DNA of 21,627 bases from Pelargonium nanum (taxonomy: Eukaryota; Streptophyta; Magnoliopsida; Geraniales; Geraniaceae), in contig JAYMTF010001727.1 in assembly GCA_036897485.1 (NCBI GenBank), positions 1-21,627 of the forward strand, written 5' to 3'. The notes under the pieces are model-generated. The model saw only the letters and a program-made list of their open reading frames with translations, did not search any database and was not told the origin of the DNA. Position numbers and translations under genes: made by a program. Shown here one piece after another: positions 1 to 9,586 of the stretch (position 1 is the stretch's first letter; every line of letters starts with the position of its first letter).

Positions 1-7
1 ATATTTT

Positions 8-285
8 GACCCAATTTGGTCCCTAAACTTTCAATTGACCCGAAATGGTCCCTAAACTTTCACATATTGACCCAATTTGGTCATTGCCCTTAAAGCTTTT
101 ATAAAAAATTCAAAGACTAAATTGGGTCAATATTTGAAAATTCAAGGACCATTTTGGGTCAATTGAAAGTTCAGGGACTAAATTGCGTCAGAACATGAAA
201 GTTCAAGGACCAAATTTGGTTAAAAAAAGTATGGGACCAAATTGGGTCAAAACATCAAAGTTCGGGGACCAAATTGGGTCTTTTA
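8..285. repeat. Inverted, internally tandem repeat (fold-back-like) in the last BCH intron
   Basis: A ~30-bp unit resembling GACCCAATTTGGTCCCTAAA recurs about three times in one orientation (8-86). It then recurs about six times in the opposite orientation (110-285), separated by a short AT-rich centre (87-109). Spacing is 29-32 bp and copies are diverged. Arms made of tandem units facing each other are typical of fold-back elements and of some Mutator-like terminal repeats in plants. Family assignment is an inference. The window edge cuts the left side, so the element may extend further. Confidence 0.7.
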
Positions 286-752
286 CCAAAAAAAACAATG
301 GACAAATTACAAATAAATATTTTATATTTAGACTAATTTGAGCATATCCCCCTATCGTAAGGAATGAATGAATAGGTTGGTAAGGAAAAATAAGATAAAA
401 TCGTGCGTCAATGACGTGAGAAGAACAAAAATCAGCTAAATCCAACTAGAATTTGAAATTCGGTTTTTAGGTCAATTTTGGTTGGAGAGGCTAACGGGAC
501 CCAACAAGGATTTCTACGATTCAACCGACTAGAAAATTGATCAATATGATTTTATACAACTCAAATTTGTAAAAATGGGGATAGCATTTTGGATTCAAAT
601 TGTCGCATCTAAATCCGACTAACAAAATAATAAAGAATACAAAAAATTAGTTGTCAACAAAAACATATAGGGAGTTAAGTGAAAAAATTATAAGTTTAGG
701 ATATATATTAGCAATTTAAGATCACAAGAATATTATAAAAAAATGGGCTCAC

Positions 753-2510
753 CTTGGGTCCCAAGAACAGCCCATATGGCACACCTTCGAATTTGTCTGT
801 GTGGTGGAGCTGCATGATCCATCAAGATCAGACAAAATTCTGGCCGTTAGATCTTGTTTTTATTTTTAAAACGGTGATCAACGAGACCACGTGATTGATT
901 GAATCTCAATCTTTACCTGATGAGCGGCGGCAACTTTTCTGAGATACGGCACGTTGGCTATGGGTCCCACCGGGAATCTCTTGTGCACCAGACCGTCGTG
1001 GACGAACATGTAGGCCATCCCAAACACCGTAATGCCAAGTCCCTGATGTCAATGGCAAAGTCGTAATTATTTCTCTACCTCGAGGGCAATTCCGTCCAAA
1101 TACTAACTTATTTTTTAAAATGTTAACTGAAAACGATTAAATCGTTAATTGCAGGTAGAGATGACACTATGTTCCGAACCCACTGGCACCCGAAATTCGA
1201 TCCAAAATTTTGAAGGTGTCAGGTGATAAAATAACCCGACCAACTTTCATGACAAAGCTCCGTCCGGTTTTTTTTTCTATTGAGATTGATTAGACCAACT
1301 ATAGTGGTCTGGGCAGATAATTTGAACTCGAACTCACAAGTACTCGTAACTTGACTAGACATTGTGTGAGTAAAGGTAACGCAAAATGGACCCGACCAAC
1401 AATAAGGCCGGGTCGGATATACATTAGCGTGCCGGGTTAGACAAAATCACATATTTTACTAGTAAAACTCGAAATTCTAAATTTGTAGCCCGAACAAGCT
1501 CACGCCACTTTCAGGTCGGGTTTAGATTAGACATGTTCGAACTGACTCGAATTCAAACGATAGGCTTTGATTTTGGGACTTACGGCGCCGAAGCAGAGAC
1601 CGGGGACGATGCCTTTGTGGAAGAAGCCGTAGTTGAGCAGAGCTATGGCCGGAACTGCGTTGATGATGGCGAAAATGTCGTTGAGCTCGAACGGACCTTC
1701 TCTGGGTTTATGATGAGACTGAAACGGAACCAAAATTGAATCAATCGCTGCATGTTTAGGACTATATGCTATGTTTGGTTGGTGAGAAAATGAAGGAAAA
1801 TGTAACAAGACAGAAACAGAGTAACACACCTCGTGCATATGCCACAACGAAGCGTGCCAGAGAGCTTTGTGAGCCCATCTCGCCCAAAACTCCATACCCA
1901 CCTGAGAATTCAAAAATAGTAAATACCCAATTCGAAATTTAAACTTCAAAATTGAGAGAAATGCGAAACGAAACTCACAGCAGCACCAACTGACAGAGCA
2001 AATGTACCGAACATTTCAGTCACCGGAACATCTCCACCCTAACAACACAACAATCCAATCTCATCAATTTTGATTTTCGCGCCTAACTAAACTTCATGTA
2101 CAGAAACAAAAACAGAGAGATTGGTATTTTTGTACCTCCATTTGCCAAGAAAATCTGTAGTAAACGGCCATGACGGCCATGGAAGTGATGCCGAAGCTGG
2201 ACATGACGGCGGCGATTAAGTAAGTGAACCGCTCCGATTTCTTCTTGGCCCTCCTCTCCGCCCCTCTCGCCGCCGCGATCTGTCTCTCCAGCTCATCGGA
2301 GCCGTCCACTATCAGATTCTCCATCTGGGTCTGGGTGCTCTGTTTCTTCTCGTCGAGTACGAAACAGACCGTGAAGCTCGGTTTCCTCCGGAACCGGAGA
2401 TTATTCAAGCCGGTGACACGAATCGAGAACGGCGAGGAAGCGGCGGCTGGACGCGGGAGGAGGAGGCGGGAAGGTGTTGGGGCCAGAGTGGAGGAGAGTC
2501 CGGCCGCCAT
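753..2510 (-). CDS. BCH: Beta-carotene 3-hydroxylase (non-heme di-iron), 3' end outside window
   Basis: Adds hydroxyls to the beta-rings of beta-carotene to give zeaxanthin in plastids. Six exons join in frame with GT/AG borders: 2136-2510, 1979-2038, 1830-1901, 1584-1718, 917-1042 and 753-809, giving 275 residues. The N-terminus (about 1-55) is rich in S, A, P and R with few acidic residues, as in a chloroplast transit peptide. A hydrophobic segment lies at about 98-121. All ten diagnostic histidines of the carotene hydroxylase/fatty acid hydroxylase superfamily are visible: HX4H at H156/H161, HX2HH at H168/H171/H172, HX4H at H229/H234 and HX2HH at H255/H258/H259. Known plant homologues have about 300-310 residues, and the missing part is the tail that follows GPK. 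No such coding sequence is seen between 1 and 752, so the final exon should lie left of the window. Read-through of the intron would add only 14 residues before a stop. Start chosen at 2510 because it gives a complete transit peptide. Confidence 0.93.
1043..1583 (-). other. BCH intron 4 (541 bp), possibly carrying an old repeat remnant
   Basis: This intron is five to seven times longer than introns 1, 2, 3 and 5 (77-111 bp). It contains several short ACCCGACC/GGTCGGGT-type motifs (around 1233, 1391, 1410 and 1514) in both orientations, a composition often seen in decayed plant repeats. No terminal repeats or target-site duplication could be defined, so no element is named. Confidence 0.4.
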
Positions 2511-2994
2511 AGAAAGAGGAGAGTGGAGAGGAAAGTGATGGGGGTGTTTGGCAAGCGAGAAAGCGAGAGAAAATGAGGAGGAAAATAGGTGGACGATGGA
2601 GGGACAAGGCGTTGGACGGGGAGGTTAAATGCACGAAGACCACATCTTCTGTTCTGTGGGGGCCCATTTTGGTAATTTAAGGAACACTCGTGATTCGTTA
2701 CATTAATTGCCCGGAGTCTACTTGTATTTTGCGAAAATGCCACTGATGTTTTTTGGCCCAAATTATTGTCCTTGTGTATTCTTCAAACTTGAGATGAGAG
2801 ACATGGTCAAAGCAGATTCAGCTAAAAGAGGTTTAAGCGCTTGAAATTTTTTTGGAGTTTTCGAGTTCGAGTTTCCCTGCACCGGACATGTTTTTGGAAG
2901 AACTTCAAAGGAGAGCTATAGAAACTATTCTCAGAGATTTTGAACAACATATTTTTGGGAGAACTTAAAAAATAATTATAGAGAGTAACATGTT
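2511..2994. other. BCH upstream/promoter side; no gene seen
   Basis: This should hold the 5' UTR and proximal promoter of the minus-strand hydroxylase. It includes an imperfect direct repeat with a 61-bp period: an ACATGTTTTTGGAAGAACTT-like stretch starts at 2886 and again at 2947. No convincing TATA box could be fixed. Confidence 0.4.
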
Positions 2995-3201
2995 TTTTTT
3001 ATCACCAAAAGTACCAAAATTCATTGATAAAGATCCCGAGGAGAGATCGAGGTACAAACACCCAAAAAAACGGGAAGAAAACAAAGGGAGTACAATGAAT
3101 TACAACAAAGCAAAAACACTAGAAGGAGAAGACTTCCGAATTGCAAATGACTAAGAATCAGAGTCTAAAAATCCTTTGTATTTTGCCAGAATAATTAAAT
3201 A
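2995..3201 (-). mobile_element. 5'-truncated LINE (L1-type 3' end) with target-site duplication
   Basis: Read on the minus strand, this ~207-bp segment ends in a run of A (T8 at 2993-3000 on plus). It carries a 3'-UTR-like sequence with CTCCTCGGGATCTTTATCAA followed by ATGAATTTTGGTACTTTTGG, the usual look of plant L1-type LINE tails. It is flanked by the 13-bp direct repeat AGAGTAACATGTT at 2982-2994 and 3202-3214. Similarity extends imperfectly to about 24 bp (AATAATTA at 2971 and near 3190). Target-site duplications plus an A-tail are direct evidence of target-primed reverse transcription. The clade is inferred from general resemblance. No coding part of the LINE remains. Confidence 0.75.
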
Positions 3202-3214
3202 AGAGTAACATGTT

Positions 3215-3832
3215 AATGTGTGTTTGGTTGTTGCCATATCTTTCGCGTACCCTTCAAATATTGTAGGATGGAGTGGAAGCCTTAAGAGCGTCAACTGCTC
3301 TAGACAATATCCTAGAAACCTAAAAAAGTAGAAAACAAGGGGTCATAGTTGTGATATGACAAGGCATGGACGCTTCGAGGCATTGGGGCGGGGGCAGTGA
3401 GCACCGCTTCGCGAAATGTGGTCCTTAGAAGGCGGTTGTGAATCTGTGTTTAAATTTCACGAGTGTTGGTATTACACTTAGGCTCCATACGTATTATAAC
3501 CTGACAATATAGGCCACAAGTTAAACAACGCACGGTTCTTTCTAGCCTAGCCTATTTTATGTTAGTCCTAATTTATCTTGTCAATTAGTGAGTTAAGCTA
3601 GAACCGACGAGAAGTTTATGAGTTTAATACCCGACTCGTTGCCCATATAGCCACGTCTTCGTAAGATTACCCAAACACCCTGATACTCCTCAAACTAAAT
3701 AAACATGAAATTTATACATCTTATATACCATATTGAGATTTGAGAGTAGGGAAGCACAAAAAAGAAAATGAAAAGGGCGATATTGTAAATAAATGAGAAA
3801 TGTAGGGGCAAAGTAGTCGAGCTAGTAGTTGC
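3215..3832. other. Intergenic DNA; no gene seen
   Basis: About 620 bp without an ORF that resembles a known protein. A short GC-rich stretch near 3363-3420 stands out from the AT-rich surroundings, but I see no repeat ends or RNA structure there. Confidence 0.4.
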
Positions 3833-4162
3833 TTACGTGGAGAGGACAGTTGTCAGATTGAGAATGACGAATGAGAGGCTGTTGTGCGGCCGCAGGATTG
3901 CGCTCTGCACTTGCGTTTTGGTTGGTGGCAACTTGCTAAAATGACAGCTCCACCGCCTTTCTCGAATCTCACCCGCAAAATTTCTAGTCTTCCCATTTTG
4001 CCACGTAGTGTTTCTTCGTGGTGGGTCCGTCACTGTTCTGTACTTTTTCGGAATTGGTCACAGCCTTTCGCGCTGGATTGGTCCTTTTGGGGCACAGTTA
4101 TGGGCAACGTGTCTCTTCTTTTGCCATCTAGGATGACACGTGGCACATATTTATTGTTCTAA
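3833..4162. other. GC-rich island with CCAAT and ACGT-core motifs, function unknown
   Basis: Base composition rises clearly above the AT-rich flanks. The stretch holds several ATTGG (reverse CCAAT) motifs (4053-4082), ACGTGGC near 4138 and CCACGT near 4000, then returns to AT-rich DNA. Open frames exist on both strands (92 and 66 codons), but neither resembles a known protein. It could be a promoter of an unrecognised transcript, a remnant of a lost gene, or part of a repeat. Confidence 0.35.
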
Positions 4163-6343
4163 AAAACAATTAAATTGAAACTTGAATTTACAATAATTTC
4201 AGGTATTTTTGTGGAACAGTGACAAAGGATCAACAAGAATGGACCATAGATATTTTATTTTGTTACGTGGTGTCTTAAAAATGGAATTGAGAGGTTTAAT
4301 AGATGGATTTGTCATCATATGATTTATCAAACTGGAATTGACCAATGTTTATGTTATTTTGTGAAAAAAGTTTTATCAATTTAAATTGAACTCTACTAAT
4401 TCAGGTATAATTTGTAAGATATGAAAGGATAAAAGTGGAAATGTAATACCACTGTATAATTCACATGCAAGGTAAGACGTGAACTAACGGTTTTTCAACT
4501 TTAAAAAATTGTAGTTTGAGTTAGACATTGAATCATTGAACTGTATCGTAGTATGAGATGAAAAATCTTTCGAATAAAGATAAGATGGACGGATATTTAA
4601 ATCGTATTGAAGATGGAATAGCCACAAACTAAAATGAATTGGGGGGCTAAGGCTTTTGGGTCTCCCACGAATGTTGTAGGGAGGTTGCAATGCACGTGTC
4701 CTTCATCATTGCACTCTGTAAGGACTCATTTACAAAAATGTGTTTGGAGACTTCCAATAACCACGTCCCTATCATGGGAGTCAGACTGCATTTCATTCTT
4801 TACAAATATTCTCTAGTTAGTTTTATAGAATACACTTTTGCCTACTTTCACTTGATAGATGATTTTTACTCCATGACCAAGATGAAATATAGGCTTAACA
4901 CCACGTGTTTTTTTAACAGTGCATGTTCCGTCATAAGTCAAGTCTCATCGCATTATTTAATGTTTATCTGACTCCACATAAAAAAGACGCGTCAAGTCTG
5001 CATCTTATTGCATCTAATCAACTTATTTAAAACTTGTACTCGCATATGTGGTTTCAGCTTTCCTAATCGATATTAAAATTTTAATCTCAGAGTAATAGAA
5101 ATTACACTTCACAAGATAATAAATTGAGGAAAAATATAGTATTAGGAGGACCCATATTGGGCCATTCCTTAGGCCGAAAATAATTTACAACAACATATCA
5201 AAGTTTGGTTAAAAATTGAGACCCCAAAGGATCTAATTTGGGTCTAATTGTCATTTAATTTCAGTCCTTTTTGTTAAAGCCCAATGGGCTGGTGAGCCCA
5301 ATCTCTTGCACATTGACATTAAATTAACAAATAAAAAGAGTATATTAAAAAAATAAATATGCATTTCAATTTCTCAAATTTGGGATATATTTAAATAATT
5401 TATTGAATTATAATATACTCAAATATGCCACTAAAAAGTTGAAGGAAAACAAAACATTTGTTTTATAACATGTCATATATTTTATTTTGAATTTCAAGTA
5501 ATATATTTTTACAGAGGCTTATATTATTCAAATAGACTCTATTGCTAAATAATAATAAAAATGCAAAATTAGATCCATTGAGGTCTAAAAAATATGTATT
5601 GATTTCAAACCTTTATGTATGCAAAATTTTCATTGATGGAGATTCTCATTTGTAACATCTAGGAATATCTTAAATACTAAGTTTCTAACTATTTGATAAA
5701 TAAAACACAACTATACACTTAACCAAACTATTATGTATAAACATGGAAGAGATGTACCATTGATATGCTTAACCAAAACTTATGTATATTATGTCATGTT
5801 TGAATTGATAAAGTATCATGGACAATATGGGAAGGATGGGCAAAGTGTAGATCTTGCCTTACCAATGACCTCTAACAAAAGTGTTGATGATCAATGTCAA
5901 TATCATTATGCCTTTTTTTTTCTCACCAAATATTAATACATATCCTAAGAAATAACATGTTTATTGGAGATTGTGATCTATTTTTTAACATGAAGTTTTT
6001 TTTTTCTCTTTATAATTTGAAAGTCACATTGAAAAGTATATACAAAAGTTGTCGGGGAAGTCATCCGAAAAATGAGAGGATTACTTTGGAAAAATAAAAT
6101 CGTTAATTAAGAAAAAACTCGAGTATTTTATTTTGCAGAAAATAATTATCACCGAAGAAGAGTTTGTATTTAGTTTATACATTTTAAATTTTCCTATCAA
6201 TTTAATAGATAGTGACTAATTCTCAAATGCCATTAACAATTAATTTAATAGATAGTGAATCTTTTTAATTCCTTAAAATCTCTTTTGATTCCATTCTAAT
6301 AATATTAGGAAAAAAGGGAAAAACTGAAAAAGTTCACTCAAAA
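4163..6343. other. AT-rich intergenic DNA; no gene seen
   Basis: About 2.2 kb of strongly AT-rich sequence. Short open frames occur (for example 4690-4971 and 5733-6097), but they look like chance frames and match no family I know. A 17-bp direct repeat AATTTAATAGATAGTGA lies at 6199-6215 and 6242-6258. Confidence 0.5.
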
Positions 6344-6788
6344 GTCAAAAGTCAATTCTTACTTGACCAGTTACATTTTTTACAAGGAAATTTGACAAAA
6401 TTGTCAATAATATCTTTTAAGTTACACATAATAAAAAATTCTAAAAGAACGTTATCAAATATTCATAAGAACGTCAAAGTGGTCAAACGGCATATGATTA
6501 GTCAAAATATTAAGGGTAAAAGTGAAACAATTTTGACCAATTTTTTTATTTTTGTGAGCATCTAAAACGTGATAGGACAAAGAAATATACTCAATAACTC
6601 ACAATGAAAACAACATAAAATCAAATACATCAAACAAATTAGTTATATAAGTGTGAGTCCAATACTACTAAGAATATATATTATTCTTTAGGTAAAAAAT
6701 GATAATTAGTTAGGATAAACACTAAAAAATTCTATAAATATATATTTTTTAGTGTTTATCCTATCTTTAATTCCCCATTGACTGTCAA
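6344..6788. promoter_or_regulatory. Cluster of W-box (TTGAC) motifs upstream of the polygalacturonase-like gene
   Basis: Eleven TTGAC cores occur in 445 bp on the two strands: starts at 6344, 6351, 6363, 6392, 6403, 6473, 6482, 6501, 6533, 6778 and 6784. Seven are full W-boxes, TTGAC followed by C or T. Fewer than about one core would be expected by chance at this base composition. WRKY factors bind W-boxes in defence, wounding and senescence genes. Control of the downstream gene, about 0.2-0.65 kb away, is inferred from position. Confidence 0.55.
6711..6763. repeat. Perfect 20-bp inverted repeat with 13-bp loop
   Basis: TAGGATAAACACTAAAAAAT (6711-6730) is the exact reverse complement of 6744-6763. 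The loop 6731-6743 is TCTATAAATATAT and contains a TATA-like string. It could be a very short MITE, an extruding cruciform or a transcribed hairpin. No target-site duplication was recognised. Confidence 0.8.
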
Positions 6789-6934
6789 AATTGGCCGTTA
6801 CATTCATGTATCATAGACTTTCAAAAAATCCATTTTATTTAGTTTTTTTTTTCTTAAAATGCTCACAAATTATTATTCTTCTTCTATAGACAATTAATCC
6901 GGATTTTATTCCAAAATATCCACAGCAAAAATGT

Positions 6935-6945
6935 CTATATATATT
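6935..6945 (+). promoter_or_regulatory. Probable TATA box of the polygalacturonase-like gene
   Basis: CTATATATATT lies 54-64 bp before the proposed ATG at 6999. This would place the transcription start near 6965-6975 and leave a short 5' UTR. The assignment rests on position and motif only. Confidence 0.5.
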
Positions 6946-6998
6946 CTCCTCTGTGTTATGACAATTTCAAAACTTGTTCACTTCTAACACAAATTAGT

Positions 6999-9526
6999 AT
7001 GGAATTGTCTCTAAGCTTCAGAAAATTCCATGTATGTTTTCTTCTGTAAGGTTCCTCTGGTTCTGTTCTGTTCCTTTTGTTAGTATATGGATTTGATTAT
7101 GATCAGAGCAGAGCAGATTCTTGATAATCTGTGATATGGGTTTTGTTTTTCAAATGATTTGTTTTTGAAAGATGTTGGTTTTGGGGTTTTGTTCAGTTCA
7201 TCAACTTGATCTTACTCTGATGATACATTTTAGTTCTATATATGTGTATGTATATATTCTTGCTTTCTGTTTTGCTAATTTTTTGAGGATTTGTGATATG
7301 GGTTTTAATTTTCACATGATATTGGTTTCTGGGTTATGTTCAATTCATCAACTTGATCTTACTTTCATGGAGCATTTTACATTAGACACACATTTAAATC
7401 TTCATGTTTTTCTGTTTTTTGGTTGAGTTTTGTGGATTTGTGAAATGGGTTTTATCTTTCACTTGATTTAGGTTTATGGGTTATGCTCATTTTTGTTTAT
7501 CAACTTTGATCTCAAGTTTGATTCCACATTTTGTTTTTTGTAAAAAAACATTTTTTTCTTCATGCTTTCTGTGTTTTGGTTGAGTTTTGTGGATCTGTGA
7601 AATGGGTTTTATTTTTCACATGATATAGGTTTATGGGTTATGCTCATTTCTGTTTATCAACTTTGATCTTCACTTTGATGCCACTTTTTGGTTAAAAAAC
7701 ACACTTTTTTTGTTTGTTTTTTACCCCAAATACACAATCTTTTGCTGAAAATGAGAGTGGTGATTTTTATGCAGACAAATAGAATGGTCACATTTGCATC
7801 CATTTTAGTGTTGGGACTATTGAGCCTCTCAGTATCAGAAGCCCAAAACTTGGAGTACGCATCAATTTCCTGCAGAAAACACACTGCACTTTTGACAGAT
7901 TTTGGAGGTGTTGGAGATGGCAAAACATCAAACACCAAGGCCTTTCAATCTGCCATTGAAAGCCTCAGCAAGTTCTCATCGGATGGCGGAGCTCAGCTCA
8001 TCGTGCCTCCCGGAAAATGGTTAACCGGTTGCTTCAATCTCACCAGCAATTTCACTCTTTTCCTCCACAAAGACGCTGTCCTCCTCGCCTCTCAGGTACT
8101 TACACCGCGACCCATAATCGGAATTTCATGCTTAATCTATGCACAAATTAGTCAAAACTTTCAAGTTCTTATGTGATTCTTCGGACAGGACGAGGCAGAT
8201 TGGCCTATTGTTGCTCCATTACCGTCCTACGGGAGGGGAAGAGATAGTCCTGGTCCTCGGTTTGGTAGTCTCATTTCTGGCACAAACTTGACTGATGTGG
8301 TCATTACTGGTTAATTTCACAACTCAAGACTCTTTAACTCTATATATCAGATTTCTATGTGTTATTTTGGGCCTGACAGTGTCTTGATCTTTAGGCTACA
8401 ATGGCACAATTGATGGCCAGGGAGAGCTTTGGTGGACGAACTTTCGAGCTGGGAAGTTGAACTTAACGAGACCTTACTTGATCGAGATCTTGTTCTCGGA
8501 TCAAGTTCTGATATCCAATCTCACTTTGATCAACTCTCCGTCTTGGAATGTCCATCCTGTTTACTGCACGTAAGATCATTAGTCTCAGTGTTTGTGTTCA
8601 TGTTCGTGTTTTCTATGATAAGTCAATAGCAATAATATTTGATTTGGTTTGGTTTGGTTTGTGCAGTAATGTGATAATCAATTGGATGACAGTTCTTGCA
8701 CCAATTGATTCTCCCAACACTGATGGGATAAACCCAGGTTTGTCTGATATTCTGATACGTGAACACTATGCATCAAATTGATGTTTTCGGGTCCTAACTT
8801 TCAACACTTTCGTTAGATTCTTGCTCGCAAGTCAGTATCGAGGACTCGTATATAGTATCCGGGGATGATTGCATAGCAGTGAAGAGCGGTTGGGATGAGT
8901 ACGGGATCAAATTCGCGATGCCAACGCAGCAACTGAGCATCAGGCGCATAACCTGCATTTCCCCGGACAGTGCAACCATTGCACTTGGCAGCGAAATGTC
9001 AGGAGGGATCCAAGATGTCCGGATCGAGGACATCACAGCACTCAACACAGAATCCGGTGTCAGGATCAAGACAACCCCGGGAAGAGGCGGGTTCGTGCGC
9101 GACATCTTTGTCCGGAGAATGACAATGAAGACAATGAAGTATGTTTTCTGGATGACCGGGTCCTACGGGGACCATCCCGATGACAAATTCGATCCCAAGG
9201 CGCTTCCCAACATTACTGGCATAAATTATAGGGACATGGTGGCTGAAAATGTTACCTATGCTGCGAAGCTCGAGGGGATTGCGAATGATCCGTTTACGGG
9301 TATTTGTATATCGAATGTGAGCATTTCTTTGACTGAGAACCCGAAGAAGCTACCGTGGAATTGCACTGATGTGAGTGGAGTTGCGAGCAATGTGACTCCG
9401 GAGCCTTGTGCGCTGTTGAAAGCGCCGGAAGGTGGAGCTGTGGAGTGTGCTTTTCCGGAGCAAAGGCTGGCCATTGATGATTTTCTGTTGCAGACTTGTT
9501 CTACTGGTGGGAACAGTGTGGTGTAG
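6999..9526 (+). CDS. Secreted polygalacturonase-like protein (glycoside hydrolase family 28)
   Basis: GH28 enzymes hydrolyse alpha-1,4-galacturonan in pectin at the cell wall. Exons 7775-8095, 8189-8309, 8395-8569, 8667-8737 and 8817-9526 join in frame with GT/AG sites. A 33-bp first exon, 6999-7031 (MELSLSFRKFH, donor GTATGT), joins in phase to 7775, giving 476 residues. If it is not used, ATG 7784 (462 aa) or 7751 (473 aa, reading across the 7774 acceptor) are alternatives. The hydrophobic stretch VTFASILVLGLLSLSVSEA is the signal peptide or anchor. Numbering from 6999, motif I is NTD at 234-236, motif II is GDD at 256-258 and motif IV is RIK at 323-325. Where canonical enzymes have GHG, this one has ALGSEMSGG with no histidine, as in the divergent plant clade usually called clade E. 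Catalytic activity is therefore uncertain. Several NXS/T sites suggest glycosylation. It converges on the cyclase gene. Confidence 0.9.
7131..7705 (+). repeat. About four imperfect tandem copies of a ~155-bp unit inside intron 1 of the GH28 gene
   Basis: Copies begin with GTGATATGGGTTTT or GTGAAATGGGTTTT at 7131, 7293, 7440 and 7597 (spacing 162, 147 and 157 bp). They share later blocks such as GGGTTATG..TCATTT..ATCAACTT.GATCTT and TTGAGTTTTGTGGAT. They are T-rich on the coding strand and lie in the predicted 743-bp intron 7032-7774. Copies 3 and 4 are the most alike, which suggests stepwise duplication. Confidence 0.8.
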
Positions 9527-9580
9527 AGATGATCTTAGTTTCATATGAGTTTATGTTACTTGTGGAGGAAGTTATAGGTT

Positions 9581-9586
9581 AATAAA
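9581..9586 (+). terminator. Likely poly(A) signal of the GH28 gene
   Basis: AATAAA occurs 55 bp after the stop codon, in a T-rich context suited to a plant near-upstream element. No other AATAAA lies closer to the stop. Confidence 0.55.

Noticed and set aside
1533-1739. Plus-strand open frame of 68 codons
   Set aside because: It is the antisense of BCH exon 4, which has clear histidine-box context and splice sites on the other strand.
2224-2538. Plus-strand open frame of 104 codons
   Set aside because: It overlaps BCH exon 1 in antisense; its composition reflects the transit peptide and GC-rich codons of that exon.
3884-4162. Plus-strand open frame of 92 codons in the GC-rich island
   Set aside because: No recognisable domain, no clear splice context, and an equally open antisense frame. 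Kept only as an unassigned island.
5733-6097. Two overlapping plus-strand open frames
   Set aside because: AT-rich, low-complexity translations with no family resemblance.
7172-7426. Plus-strand open frame of 84 codons
   Set aside because: It falls inside the tandem-repeat intron of the GH28 gene and its internal repetition mirrors the DNA repeats.
7688-7783. Upstream in-frame ATGs of the GH28 gene at 7688 and 7751
   Set aside because: They would read through a good acceptor (TTTTTATGCAG) and put extra residues before the hydrophobic signal region. The 6999 exon fits better, though 7751 is not excluded.
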